A stretch of 64,000 bases of DNA, taken from NCBI GenBank assembly GCA_003167555.1, contig PMSN01000006.1, positions 1-64,000 of the forward strand, in the 5' to 3' direction. The DNA is from Spartobacteria bacterium (lineage in GTDB: Bacteria; Verrucomicrobiota; Verrucomicrobiia; Chthoniobacterales; UBA10450). Shown piece after piece: positions 32,187 through 41,367 of this stretch. Under the pieces are notes generated by a model, which was not told the DNA's origin, made no database searches, and worked only from the letters and a program-made list of their open reading frames with translations. How positions within the stretch are numbered: the stretch's first letter is position 1; every line of letters starts with the position of its first letter. The position numbers and the translations under genes are program-made.

Positions 32187-32789
32187 ATGAGGTTGTGTGG
32201 CAAGACCGCTCGTGTCGTCGCCGCAGCGAGGTGCCCTTCGCTTTTTGGTCACCCATTCGTGCTGTTGCCGGCGACCTTGACGCTGGCGTTGCTCAGACGC
32301 GTGCCTCCAGCACGCCTGATACTGATCGTCGCGACATTCTTGCTAGCCATCGTCCTACCGCTGGTGGTTTTGATCTGGCGCAATGTCGCGCGCGGAAAGT
32401 GGAGTGATACGGATGTTTCAGATAAAGCTCAGCGCCCGCAGCTATACCTAGCCTCTATTGCTGTCCTGGTGTGTAGCATCGCAGTATTCTGGATACTGAG
32501 GCTTCCACGGCCGGTAATTGTCGGTTCCGTGATTAGCCTGTTGCTCCTTGTCGTTACCAAAGGCATAACCGCGCGGTCGAAGCTTTCGATGCACAGCATG
32601 TTCGCCGCGTTCTGTAGCCTTATCCTGCTGGCGGTAAATGCCGGCTTCTCTTTCGCCTTTGTCGTCGTGCTTATCGCTGTCGGCTGGTCGCGTATAACAC
32701 TGCGAAGACATACAATCGGACAGGTTGCGCTCGGCGCATTCGCTGGCGCAGTCGCCGGTGCCACATTTTTGCTGCTGACCAAGCATTAG
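32187..32789 (+). CDS. PAP2-like membrane protein, degenerate
   Basis: This 200-residue protein has five or six helices. The later part shows a weak type-2 phosphatidic acid phosphatase pattern: KLSMHSMFAAFC (in place of PSGH) and GWSRITLRRHTIGQVALG (SR-x5-H, with Gln where the final Asp should be). Loss of the catalytic Asp and of the SGH motif means phosphatase activity is doubtful. It is the last gene of the TetR-controlled operon. Confidence 0.55.
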   Translation: MRLCGKTARVVAAARCPSLFGHPFVLLPATLTLALLRRVPPARLILIVATFLLAIVLPLVVLIWRNVARGKWSDTDVSDKAQRPQLYLASIAVLVCSIAVFWILRLPRPVIVGSVISLLLLVVTKGITARSKLSMHSMFAAFCSLILLAVNAGFSFAFVVVLIAVGWSRITLRRHTIGQVALGAFAGAVAGATFLLLTKH

Positions 32790-33025
32790 AAGCCGTCGCT
32801 TCCTCTAGCGACCGGCGCGAGAAGCGTTGTTCACGGTGAAATCGAACGGCGTCAGACCACAATAATTGCCGAAAATAGAAGCGGGCGGTTCCTTGCCTCA
32901 GTTGAGCGGCGCAGCATTCGCGACTGCCGCCTTCGCAACCAGCACCATGCGGAATCGCGCGTTGCCTTGCATCATACGAGCGTACCCGGGGGCAGCGTCA
33001 CCTTCGAAGTCATCGGCGGAAGATG
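32790..33025. other. Gap before the truncated IS3 transposase
   Basis: No gene is supported. It may contain unrecognisable remains of the missing 5' half of the transposon; no inverted repeat matching the presumed right end is visible. Confidence 0.3.
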
Positions 33026-33617
33026 GCGCGCGCGTTCATCGAAACGGCGCTCTAAATACCGACCCAGAACGACCGACAGTCACCACGGCGGACCAATCGC
33101 GCCCAACCGCTTGCAAAACCTCACCGTCCGACGACCTGATCAAGTCTGGGTCACCGATGCCACCTGCATCCTCACCGGCCAAGGCTGGTTCTACCTCGTC
33201 GCCGTCCTGGACGTCTGCACCCGGCGGGTGATCGGCTGGGCCATGCACCAAATCCTTGATGCCCGTCTCGTGATCGCCGCCCTGCGCATGGCACTTGGTC
33301 AACGTCGTCCCAGAGGAACTCTTATCGTCCACTCCGATCGAGGCGCCCAGTTTGCCAGCACGGCTTACCGCCAGGTCCTCGCCCATCACGGTCTCGTCGC
33401 TTCCATGAGCCGCAAAGGCAATTGCTACGATAACGCCTTCATCGAATCCTTCTGGAGCAGCCTCAAATACGAAGTGGTCTATCACCAACGCTTCGCCACC
33501 TTCGCCGAGGCGCGCTCTGCCATCTTCAACTACATCGAAACTTTTTATAACCGTACCAGACTGCACTCCAGTCTTGATTATCGCAGCCCCATCATCTTTG
33601 AATCAGCACTGAACTAA
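33026..33617 (+). pseudogene. IS3-family transposase (orfB), 5' truncated
   Basis: The integrase core is intact: DQVWVTDATCI (first Asp), HSDRGAQFAS (second Asp) and NAFIESFWSSLKYE (Glu). It ends YIETFYNRTRLHSSLDYRSP, the usual IS3 C-terminus. Homology starts at about RARSSKRRSKYRPRTTDS. The N-terminal HTH_21 part, orfA and the left inverted repeat are not found upstream, so the element is decayed and non-autonomous. The sequence after the stop (TGTCCGAACAATCGGGGCAA, 33637-33656) may be the right end. Confidence 0.8.
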
Positions 33618-33741
33618 ATAGTCCCTGACTCACTGTCCGAACAATCGGGGCAAGCCCAACTTGACCCTACCTTATTGGAATCTCGGTCGGATTCACCACT
33701 ACCTTCGAGAGAAAAACAATGAAGAGTTGTGGTGCTATGAG

Positions 33742-34002
33742 ATGGCGGTCGCTTCCGTATCGCCAGCCAACTGCCGCTTTCCGGCTGATTGCCTTCAGAA
33801 GGCGAGAGCACATTTTTTCGCGTTCACTGAAGCGGCTGTCTTAGGAAAAAGAAAACACGAGCGCTGGCATCGGCGGAGAATGCAGGAATTGGCACCCCTC
33901 GTGGATTGGGAAAGCCCAGATGAAATCGTCAAATTTCTCTCAGCATTTTCATCTGCGACGATGATGGAAAAAAACGCTGACAAAATGGATCGTGATGCAT
34001 AA
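33742..34002 (+). CDS. Small hypothetical protein
   Basis: This frame encodes 86 residues from ATG 33742 (MAVASVSPANCRFPADCLQKAR...); a TTG at 33661 would add 27 residues but lies in possible IS-end sequence. The protein is Arg/Lys-rich (KRKHERWHRRRMQELAPL) and acidic at the end. No domain is recognised. It is followed 9 bases after the stop by another small gene, so both may form a cargo pair next to the broken IS3. Confidence 0.4.
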   Translation: MAVASVSPANCRFPADCLQKARAHFFAFTEAAVLGKRKHERWHRRRMQELAPLVDWESPDEIVKFLSAFSSATMMEKNADKMDRDA

Positions 34003-34011
34003 GAGGCGGTA

Positions 34012-34239
34012 ATGAAACTAATTGAACGGAATGAAAATAATGGCAGCGCACGCACGATCGGGATTCTTGAACGCGTCGACTCGCCAGAAGAATTCAACCT
34101 TATCGTCGACGACGTTTATGTTAGGGGTCTGGGCATTAAACATTTCGTTGTTGATGCCGAGGGCAAGGAACGTGAAGTACAGATACTGACAGATTGCCCG
34201 GCCGAGAAGCCCTATATAGCGATTGCTCGAAAGGATTGA
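34012..34239 (+). CDS. Small hypothetical protein
   Basis: This is a 75-residue frame, MKLIERNENNGSARTIGILE followed by RVDSPEEFNLIVDDVYVRGLGIKHFVVDAEGKEREVQILTDCPAEKPYIAIARKD. A compact alpha/beta pattern is visible, but no family is recognised. It starts 9 bases after the previous stop and shares its orientation. Confidence 0.4.
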   Translation: MKLIERNENNGSARTIGILERVDSPEEFNLIVDDVYVRGLGIKHFVVDAEGKEREVQILTDCPAEKPYIAIARKD

Positions 34240-34430
34240 GGCCGGAGGCGGCGCAATTAAACAACGCCTCGACGGAATCGAGTTCGGTGGGTTTTGCAGA
34301 GGGCTGGTTCCATTCCCGCCCGTTTCGCGTTGGCGATTTTTGGCCGATCCAATGCGGTACTGCTTCCGGAACTCGCATCGAATCGAATCACCTGGGAGAA
34401 ATGTGAGAAGTTGGTAATAGTGTGGGTGCA

Positions 34431-34682
34431 ATGGAGTATCGCTTTCACGACACTGCACACGTGGAAAAGCGTGCTCGCGAGCGTGGATTTTCGGTTGAGC
34501 AGGCGGTGCTCACAGTCAACGATCCTGCGTCAATTCTCAAAACACCACCGCGCAAGGGAAACCATGGCGGATTCATTTGGTTGTTCTTCCGCCTGTTTGA
34601 AAGTAGAATTCTGGTTGTCGCCGCCGAAGTGAAAAACAATGAGTGCTGGATCATCACCGGATATTGGGAAGAGCAGCGTTAA
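34431..34682 (+). CDS. DUF4258 family protein (RelE/BrnT-like toxin candidate)
   Basis: The 83-residue protein begins MEYRFHDTAHVEKRARERGF, matching the DUF4258 'HA..R..eRgi' motif. Core strands ESRILVVAAEVKNNECWIITGYWEE are like those of BrnT/RelE folds. ATG 34431 is preferred to GTG 34422. The next gene (DUF2283) overlaps its 3' end by 44 bases. DUF4258-DUF2283 pairs are frequent in bacterial genomes and resemble toxin-antitoxin units, though this is not proven. Confidence 0.7.
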   Translation: MEYRFHDTAHVEKRARERGFSVEQAVLTVNDPASILKTPPRKGNHGGFIWLFFRLFESRILVVAAEVKNNECWIITGYWEEQR

Positions 34683-34971
34683 GGGATTCGTCATCCCAAT
34701 CAGCGAGCCGCCGATCGTCGAAATCGATACGGAAGCTACCGCGGCTTACATCAGACTCCGCGATTCGGCGGTGGCGCACACTGAACCGTTCGGATCGCAG
34801 AAGGGTTTCGTCATGCTCGACTTTGACGCGGAGGGGAACGTCGTTGGTATCGAAGTGGTGGGGCGACAAGAGTTCAGTATCCGCGAACTTATCAAGCAAG
34901 TGCCGGTCGAAGCGAGCGAGGCCGTTCTGAATCAAACCCGTTACGTGGCAGCCGATCTCCAAGCCGCTTGA
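34639..34971 (+). CDS. DUF2283 family protein
   Basis: This 110-residue protein contains the family core VEIDTEATAAYIRLRDSAVAHTEPFGSQKGFVMLDFDAEGNVVGIEVVG: the 'D.ead.lYI.l' strand, then 'lD.d.dG.vvGIEi'. The first 25 codons overlap the DUF4258 gene in another frame. The stop overlaps a TTG start of a 60-residue gene (34968). The arrangement implies tight co-translation. Confidence 0.7.
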   Translation: MSAGSSPDIGKSSVKGFVIPISEPPIVEIDTEATAAYIRLRDSAVAHTEPFGSQKGFVMLDFDAEGNVVGIEVVGRQEFSIRELIKQVPVEASEAVLNQTRYVAADLQAA

Positions 34972-35150
34972 CTAAGGCCGCGCTCAAGAGCTTTACCACC
35001 AGGATCGCCCGCAGGCGCCGCGAGCTCACGCGTTTGCAGGATGATATCGAGAACCTGCTGGATTATCTTGCTGTGCTCGAGGCGCGCGCGAAGTCCGCAG
35101 GTGGAAAACGGTATTCGACCGCAGAGGTAAAACGCGCACTGGGGATCTGA
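34968..35150 (+). CDS. Small helical protein, third member of the DUF4258-DUF2283 unit
   Basis: This 60-residue helical, basic protein (RIARRRRELTRLQDDIENLLDYLAVLEARAKSAGGKRYSTAEVKRALGI) has a TTG start that overlaps the DUF2283 stop. The helix followed by 'YS..EVK..LG' resembles the short RHH/helical partners often seen next to DUF2283. An antitoxin-like or DNA-binding role is only inferred. Confidence 0.5.
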   Translation: MTKAALKSFTTRIARRRRELTRLQDDIENLLDYLAVLEARAKSAGGKRYSTAEVKRALGI

Positions 35151-35284
35151 GCAAGATCCCCAGCGAACCAGAAACAACCAAAGCTCTATTGCAATGGAGC
35201 GAGCGCGATTCCCCGTTTCGCGTTGTTGACTTTGGTTTGATCCAATAGGGTGCTCTTTCCCAGCGCCGCCGGCGGACTGAAAAA

Positions 35285-36538
35285 TTGAAAACGCTCGCTC
35301 TTCTTCACGCTTCGCAACTCGTCACGCTTGCGGGGCCGAGTCGGCCACGAATCGGACCGGGGCTCGGTGATCTTTCGATCATCGCGGACGGCGGAATGCT
35401 GGTGCGGGATGGGGCGATCGTGGCTACGGGGCGCTCGGACGAAATCGAAGGGCAACTGCCGGGCGACGCCGAAGTCGTCGATGCGACTGGGCGCGTGGTG
35501 TTGCCGGGATTTGTGGACGCGCACACGCATCCGGTCTTTGGCGGGAATCGCGTGGATGAATTCGAAATGCGGGCGCGGGGCGCGACTTACGAAGAAATCG
35601 CGGCGGGCGGCGGCGGGATTCGCTCGACTGTCCGTAAGACGCGCGCCGCGACGGAGGACGAGCTGCTCGCGCAGGCGAGGAAGCACGCCGGGTGGTTTCT
35701 GCGTTGCGGCACGACAACGGTGGAAGCGAAATCAGGCTACGGACTTTCGGTCGATGAAGAGATCAAGATTTTGCGCGTGATTCAGCGGCTGAACAAAGAA
35801 TCCGCGATCGAATTTGTGCCGACGTTTCTCGGCGCCCACGCCATTCCAGACGAGTTTCGCAGCGCGCCCGAGCAATATGTCGCGCTCGTCATCCACAAGA
35901 TGTTGCCGTGCGTAGCCGAGGAGCAACTGGCCGAAAGCTGCGACATTTTCTGCGAGCGGGGCTACTTCGATCTCGCGGATTCGGAAAAAATTCTGAGAGC
36001 GGCGCAGGAGCACGGTCTGCGACTTCGAATGCATGTCGATCAGCTCACGAATTCGGGCGGAGCGTTCCTGGCGGCGCGGCTACACGCGGCGACGGCTGAT
36101 CACCTGGAGCAAGCCAATGCGGCCGAGATCGCCGCGCTGAGCGAGGCGGGCGTTCAGCCGGTGCTGTTGCCGGGATCCGTCTACTCGTTAGGCCTGACGC
36201 GCTATCCGCGCGCTCGTGAGATGATCGAGGCCGGCCTCGCGGTGGTGCTCGCAACGGATTTCAATCCCGGTTCCTCGCCGACGCCGTCGATGCCGATGAT
36301 CCTTTCACTCGCGACCACGCAGATGAAAATGACGCCCGCGGAAAGCGTGACGGCGGCGACGATCAATGCGGCCTACAGCTTGAATCGCGGCGATAAGATC
36401 GGCTCGCTCGAAGCCGGCAAGCTGGCGAACTTCGCGCTCTACGATTGCGAAGATTATCGCGAGCTCGCGTACTATTTCGGAATGCTGCAGACGCATTCGG
36501 TTTACGTAAGGGGCGAGCGGGTTTCCTTCTCCTGGTAG
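35285..36538 (+). CDS. hutI: Imidazolonepropionase
   Basis: This 417-residue cytosolic amidohydrolase opens the imidazolone ring in histidine degradation. Metal ligands are in VDAHTHP (His80, His82). The [13 protein letters not shown] block, [17 protein letters not shown] and [17 protein letters not shown] are diagnostic of HutI. The start is a TTG at 35285, so expression may be modest. No hutH/U/F genes are in the window. The stop codon lies inside a palindromic repeat (36534-36596). Confidence 0.92.
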   Translation: MKTLALLHASQLVTLAGPSRPRIGPGLGDLSIIADGGMLVRDGAIVATGRSDEIEGQLPGDAEVVDATGRVVLPGFVDAHTHPVFGGNRVDEFEMRARGATYEEIAAGGGGIRSTVRKTRAATEDELLAQARKHAGWFLRCGTTTVEAKSGYGLSVDEEIKILRVIQRLNKESAIEFVPTFLGAHAIPDEFRSAPEQYVALVIHKMLPCVAEEQLAESCDIFCERGYFDLADSEKILRAAQEHGLRLRMHVDQLTNSGGAFLAARLHAATADHLEQANAAEIAALSEAGVQPVLLPGSVYSLGLTRYPRAREMIEAGLAVVLATDFNPGSSPTPSMPMILSLATTQMKMTPAESVTAATINAAYSLNRGDKIGSLEAGKLANFALYDCEDYRELAYYFGMLQTHSVYVRGERVSFSW

Positions 36539-36596
36539 GGCGACGCTCTGCGGAGCCGTGAGATTATTCGTCGGCTCGACAGAGTCTCGCCCTACC
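36534..36596. repeat. Palindromic dispersed repeat, type A copy 1
   Basis: The element runs from GGTAGGGCGACGCTCTGCGG to AGAGTCTCGCCCTACC. The same element occurs inverted at 49533-49600. The first bases contain the hutI stop codon. It may end hutI transcription before tig. Confidence 0.75.
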
Positions 36597-36638
36597 AATT
36601 TGCGGACAGCGACATGCGCCCGTAACGTCGCTGCGCCA

Positions 36639-37979
36639 ATGAAAGTGGAAGTGGAAAATCAACCGCAGGGGCTTGCTACGTTGCGGATAGAATTGCCGCC
36701 GGAAGACGTGCGGAAAGAATGGGACGCCATCGCGAATAACTATTCGCGCTATGCCCGCATTCCGGGCTACCGGGCGGGGAAGGCGCCGCGCCAGGTCATC
36801 GAGAAAAAGTTTCGCAAAGAGATCCAGGACGAGCTGACCAAGGCGCTGGTCTCGAAAAGCTATCACCAGGCGATCGCGGAGAAGCAACTGCGGGTCGTTT
36901 CGCTGAGCGATCTCGGCGACGTGGAATTTGGTGACGACCGGTCGATGCGTTTTCGCGCCACGGTCGTGACGGCGCCGGAGTTCGAGCTTCCTGAATACAA
37001 AAACATTCCGGTGCAACTGCCGGGGACCGAGGTGAGCGAGGCGGAGGTCGATACTGCCGTCGAGCGCCTACGCGATCAGGCGGCGGATTTTATCGACGTG
37101 AGCGATCGTGCGCTGGCGCTGGGTGATTTTGCCGTGATCGATTTCACCGGCGCGATCGACGGTGTGCCGATCAGCGAAATCGTGCCGGAGGCGAGCCAGA
37201 ATTTGCACGGCGGGAAAAAATTCTGGCTGCATCTGGCCGCGGAAAATTTCCTGCCGGAGTTTTGTGCGCAGATCGTGGGAATGAAACCGGGCGAGACTCG
37301 GAGCGTGCAGGTCCCATTTCCCGCAGAGTTTCCGGTGCCGGAGATCGCAGGGAAAAAGGCGGACTACGCGGTAACGCTGAATGAAGTCAAAGAGAAGGTT
37401 TTGCCCGCACTGGATGAAGCGCTGGCGGCAAAGCTGATGCCTGGTAAGACCCTGGCCGATTTGCGACACACCATCGAGCACAATCTGGAGCACGAGAAGG
37501 AGCATGAAATCGAGCGGGCCAAGGAACAGCAGATCGTGAAGTTCCTGCACGAGCGCATCAGCTTCGATCTGCCGCCGAGCCTGTTGAAGAATGAAACCCG
37601 CCGGGCCCTGAATGAGCTGGTGCACCGGAATCGGGAACGCGGTGTGCCCGACGAAATGCTCAAGGGCAAGGAGAAGGAACTGATCGAAGGCGCGGGCTCG
37701 CTCGCCGCGCACCGTCTGAAGACAAACTTCATTCTTCACCGTATCGCCGAGCGCGAGAAGTTCGAAGTGACGCGCGAGGAACTGGACAACCTCATCCGGG
37801 AACAGGCGGCGCACTACAATGTTTCGGTCGAGAAAATGCGAAAGGAATATGAGGAAAACGACCGGATCAACGGCCTCGCGGAAGAGCTCTTACTGGGTAA
37901 AACTCTTGATTTCCTGAAGGCGAATGTTAGCATGGAAACAACTCCAGAACCGGCGCCGGCCAGCAATTCGCCGGAATAA
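36639..37979 (+). CDS. tig: Trigger factor
   Basis: This 446-residue ribosome-bound chaperone has the ribosome-docking motif GYRAGKAP (residues 43-50; usual GFRxGKxP) in the N-domain. The FKBP-type PPIase domain (about 155-250; [13 protein letters not shown]) is followed by a helical chaperone domain with [31 protein letters not shown]. The start at ATG 36639 gives the canonical N-terminus MKVEVENQP; an upstream in-frame ATG lies in the repeat. It is followed by clpP and clpX, the classical quality-control order. Confidence 0.95.
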   Translation: MKVEVENQPQGLATLRIELPPEDVRKEWDAIANNYSRYARIPGYRAGKAPRQVIEKKFRKEIQDELTKALVSKSYHQAIAEKQLRVVSLSDLGDVEFGDDRSMRFRATVVTAPEFELPEYKNIPVQLPGTEVSEAEVDTAVERLRDQAADFIDVSDRALALGDFAVIDFTGAIDGVPISEIVPEASQNLHGGKKFWLHLAAENFLPEFCAQIVGMKPGETRSVQVPFPAEFPVPEIAGKKADYAVTLNEVKEKVLPALDEALAAKLMPGKTLADLRHTIEHNLEHEKEHEIERAKEQQIVKFLHERISFDLPPSLLKNETRRALNELVHRNRERGVPDEMLKGKEKELIEGAGSLAAHRLKTNFILHRIAEREKFEVTREELDNLIREQAAHYNVSVEKMRKEYEENDRINGLAEELLLGKTLDFLKANVSMETTPEPAPASNSPE

Positions 37980-37983
37980 AATC

Positions 37984-38679
37984 ATGACCGCAGCCAACAA
38001 AAATTTCTCGCAATCCGTCCTCATCCCGATGGTGGTCGAACAGACCGGCCGCGGCGAGCGGAGCTACGATATCTATTCCCGGTTACTCAAGGACCGGATC
38101 ATTTTCATCGGCACATCAATCGACGATCACATCGCGAACCTGGTCATCGCCCAGTTGCTCTTTTTGCAAATGGAAGACGGCAAGAAAGACATCAGCATCT
38201 ACATCAATTCGCCGGGCGGCGTGGTCACAGCGGGGCTGGCGATCTACGACACGATGCAGTTCCTGACCTGCGACGTGAACACGTATTGCCTCGGGATGGC
38301 GGCGAGCATGGGTGCGGTCCTGCTTTGCGCGGGGACGAAAGGAAAGCGGTTCGCGCTCCCGAATTCCGACATCATGATCCACCAGGTCTCGGGCGGCGCG
38401 CAGGGGCAGGCGAGCGACGTCGAGCGCCAGGTCGAATACATGTTCAAGCTCAAGAAGCGCTTGATCAGAATTATTTCCCAGCACACGGGTAAACCTGAGG
38501 ATCAGGTCCGGTTGGATTCGGATCGGGATTACTATATGTCCGCCGCCGAAGCGAAGGTCTACGGCCTGGTGGACGAGGTGATCAAATCGCGCAAGGAAGC
38601 GAAGCTGCTCGACGGGGCGGTGCCGGAGCGTTCGACGGCGATCGCTGAAGCCGCGTTGCCGCACAAGGTTGAGGAATAA
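37984..38679 (+). CDS. clpP: ATP-dependent Clp protease proteolytic subunit
   Basis: This 231-residue serine protease forms a tetradecameric chamber with ClpX/ClpA. The catalytic residues are Ser108 (GMAASMGA) and His133 ([18 protein letters not shown]). A short N-terminal peptide ([10 protein letters not shown]) is probably removed. The ATG is four bases after the tig stop. The 30-residue C-terminal tail after [11 protein letters not shown] is longer than in E. coli. Confidence 0.95.
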   Translation: MTAANKNFSQSVLIPMVVEQTGRGERSYDIYSRLLKDRIIFIGTSIDDHIANLVIAQLLFLQMEDGKKDISIYINSPGGVVTAGLAIYDTMQFLTCDVNTYCLGMAASMGAVLLCAGTKGKRFALPNSDIMIHQVSGGAQGQASDVERQVEYMFKLKKRLIRIISQHTGKPEDQVRLDSDRDYYMSAAEAKVYGLVDEVIKSRKEAKLLDGAVPERSTAIAEAALPHKVEE

Positions 38680-38702
38680 AAGCTGCTTTTTAAGGCGGTA
38701 AC

Positions 38703-39983
38703 ATGGCCCGCGCCTCCAACCTCACAATGTGTTCCTTCTGTGGCAAAAGCCACGCAGAGGTGCGCAAACTCATCGCCGGCCCCGGCGTCTACATCTGCGA
38801 CAGTTGCATCAACGTCTGCAAGAGCATCCTCGACAAGGAACTGAACGAAGACGCGCGCCGGCAATCGTCCACCATCCGCGTTCCTAAACCGGCGGATATC
38901 CGCCACTCCCTCGACCAATATGTGATCGGGCAGGACATCGCCAAGAAGACGCTCTCGGTCGCGGTCCATAATCATTTCAAACGGGTCCTGCAAAGCGCGG
39001 CGCCGGCCGACACGTCCGCCGCGTTTCAGCCCGATCCGTTCGCGGATGTCGAAATCGAGAAGAGCAATATCCTGCTTATCGGGCCGACTGGCTCCGGCAA
39101 AACATTGCTCGCGAAAACGCTGGCCAAAATCCTCGACGTGCCGTTTTGCATCGCGGATGCGACGACGCTGACAGAAGCGGGCTATGTGGGAGAAGATGTC
39201 GAGAACATCATCCTGCGCTTGCTCCAGAACGCGGATTACGACGTCAAGCGCGCCGAGATCGGGATCGTTTACATCGACGAGATCGACAAGATCGGGCGCA
39301 AGACCGACAACGTCAGCATCACGCGCGACGTTTCCGGCGAAGGCGTGCAACAGGCGCTCCTGAAAATTCTCGAAGGCAGCACCTGCAACGTGCCGCCGCA
39401 AGGCGGACGCAAGCACCCGCACCAGGAATACATCCAGGTGAATACCGAGAAGATTCTTTTCATCTGCGGCGGTGCCTTTGTCGGGCTCGACAAGATCGTG
39501 CAGAAGCGGATCGGTCAGCGGACGATGGGCTTCAATAGTCCGACCTTGGAAGTCGAAGCGGCGCTGGCGAGGGAAGCGGTGCGGCATGTGGAACCGGAAG
39601 ACTTGCTCAGCTTCGGCATGATCCCGGAATTCATCGGGCGGCTCCCTGTTATCAGCGCGCTCGATGCGCTGACCGAGGAAGAGATGGTCCAGATTCTGAC
39701 GGACACCAAGAACGCGATGATCAAGCAGTATACCAAGCTGTTCTCGATGGAAGGCGTTCGGTTGAGCGTGACGAAGGACGCGCTGAAAGCGCTCGCGGCT
39801 CAAGCGGTGACGAAAGGGACTGGCGCGCGCGCGTTGCGGTCGATGCTCGAGCGGATCATGCTCGAGATCATGTATGAAGTGCCGAGCCGCGAGGACATCG
39901 CCGAGGTCACGATCAATCGCGCTGTGGTCGAAGGGAAGAAGCCGCCGCTCATTCGCAAGAAGCAGGATAAAGACGCGGCCTAA
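38703..39983 (+). CDS. clpX: ATP-dependent Clp protease ATP-binding subunit
   Basis: This 426-residue AAA+ unfoldase feeds ClpP. The N-terminal C4 zinc finger uses Cys10, 13, 32 and 35 (CSFC...CDSC). Walker A is GPTGSGKT at residues 127-134, followed by the GYVGED pore loop, Walker [10 protein letters not shown] and the sensor-2 motif [12 protein letters not shown]. It is transcribed with clpP after a 23-base gap. Confidence 0.95.
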   Translation: MARASNLTMCSFCGKSHAEVRKLIAGPGVYICDSCINVCKSILDKELNEDARRQSSTIRVPKPADIRHSLDQYVIGQDIAKKTLSVAVHNHFKRVLQSAAPADTSAAFQPDPFADVEIEKSNILLIGPTGSGKTLLAKTLAKILDVPFCIADATTLTEAGYVGEDVENIILRLLQNADYDVKRAEIGIVYIDEIDKIGRKTDNVSITRDVSGEGVQQALLKILEGSTCNVPPQGGRKHPHQEYIQVNTEKILFICGGAFVGLDKIVQKRIGQRTMGFNSPTLEVEAALAREAVRHVEPEDLLSFGMIPEFIGRLPVISALDALTEEEMVQILTDTKNAMIKQYTKLFSMEGVRLSVTKDALKALAAQAVTKGTGARALRSMLERIMLEIMYEVPSREDIAEVTINRAVVEGKKPPLIRKKQDKDAA

Positions 39984-40112
39984 GGGGCGAGAAGAAAACG
40001 CCGAACGCCGAATCTCGAATTGCAGAGTTCGCGTTTGGTTGAGCTCATTCTTTTAGTGGCCCTCTGACTTCAGCATTGGACGTTGGGCGTTGGGCGTTCG
40101 ACGTTTTCTTCA

Positions 40113-41345
40113 ATGCGCATAGTCGTCATCAACACGGGCAGCGAGCTCTTGCTCGGCGATGTGCTCAACACGCATCTCTCCTTCATCGCGCGCGAGATCT
40201 TTCCGCTCGGCTTGCGCATCGATCGTCAGGTAACCGTCCCCGACGGCCTCGCGATTCGTGACGCAATCGCCGAGTCGTTAGGCCAGGCCGAAATCATCTT
40301 CATCACGGGCGGTCTCGGCCCGACGACAGACGACATCACGCGCGAGGTCACGGCCGAGCTTCTGGGATTAAAGTTGCAACACGACCCGGCGATCATGGCG
40401 GCAATCAGCACGCGAGCCGCACGCCGAGGATTCAGACTCACAGACCGCGTCGCGCGCCAGGCCGACGTGCCGGAAGGCGCGACGGTGCTGCCGAACGAAC
40501 ATGGCAGCGCGCCCGGTTTGTATCTCGCGCACAATCCAGCTTCGACGCCGAAGTTGCCGCATCTGTTTCTTCTTCCGGGCCCGCCCCGCGAGCTGCACCC
40601 GATGTTCCAAACTTTCGTGCTGCCCATTCTCCGCGCGATCGTTCCCCGCGAAGGAGCGATCCGGCGACGGACTTATCGCATCGCGGGAACGGGGGAATCC
40701 CTCGTCGAGGAAGCTGTGGGCGAGCGTCTGCTGGAGATTCCCGGGCTGGAACTCGGCTATTGCGCCCGGGCCGGAGAAATGGATCTGCGAATCATCGGCG
40801 ACAACTCTGCGCTCGAGCGCGCGGATGCGATCATCAACGCGGCGCTGGGCCCGGCCGTTTTCTCGAGTGACGGCAGGAACCTCGAAGAAGTCGTGGTGAA
40901 ACTTTTGGCCGAACGGAAGCAGACCCTCGCCATCGCAGAGTCCTGCACCGGCGGTTATCTCGCCCATCGAGTCACAAACGTGCCCGGCGCTTCCGCGGTT
41001 TTCCTCGCCGGCTTCGTTACTTATTCCAATGACGCGAAGACGGAAATGTTGGAGGTCGATCCACGGATCATCGCGGAACAGGGAGCAGTGAGCGAGGAGG
41101 TCGCGCGCGCGATGGCGGAAGGCGCGCGCGAAAAGACGAACGCGACTTTCGCGTTGGCGACGACGGGCATTGCGGGACCTGGCGGCGGCACCGAAGAAAA
41201 ACCGGTAGGGACAGTTTTTATCGCGCTCGCTGCTGAGGGGCAGCCGACGAAAATCGAGCGCCGTTTTTTTCCCGATGATCGGCCGACCTTCAAAGAGCTG
41301 GCCACGCAGACCGCCTTGGAAATGCTGCGCAGATCATTAATCTAA
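40113..41345 (+). CDS. cinA: CinA-like protein (MoCF-binding domain plus nicotinamide-nucleotide amidase)
   Basis: This 410-residue protein starts at ATG 40113 (MRIVVINTGSELLLGD). The N-terminal MoCF/COG1058 domain (about 1-170) contains FITGGLGPTTDDITREV. The C-terminal PncC-type amidase domain (about 262-410) contains AESCTGGYLAHRVTNVPGASAVFLAGFVTYSNDAK and ATTGIAGPGGGTEEKPVGTVFIA. It hydrolyses nicotinamide mononucleotide in pyridine-nucleotide recycling. The preceding 40055-40110 contains a GTTGGGC-type short repeat. Confidence 0.92.
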   Translation: MRIVVINTGSELLLGDVLNTHLSFIAREIFPLGLRIDRQVTVPDGLAIRDAIAESLGQAEIIFITGGLGPTTDDITREVTAELLGLKLQHDPAIMAAISTRAARRGFRLTDRVARQADVPEGATVLPNEHGSAPGLYLAHNPASTPKLPHLFLLPGPPRELHPMFQTFVLPILRAIVPREGAIRRRTYRIAGTGESLVEEAVGERLLEIPGLELGYCARAGEMDLRIIGDNSALERADAIINAALGPAVFSSDGRNLEEVVVKLLAERKQTLAIAESCTGGYLAHRVTNVPGASAVFLAGFVTYSNDAKTEMLEVDPRIIAEQGAVSEEVARAMAEGAREKTNATFALATTGIAGPGGGTEEKPVGTVFIALAAEGQPTKIERRFFPDDRPTFKELATQTALEMLRRSLI

Positions 41346-41367
41346 CCGTCATCCTGCGTGCCCTGCC

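Noticed and set aside
40055-40112. Possible CRISPR-like repeat GTTGGGCGTTGGGCGTT
   Set aside because: Only a short simple repeat before cinA; no spaced repeats of equal length and no cas genes in the window.
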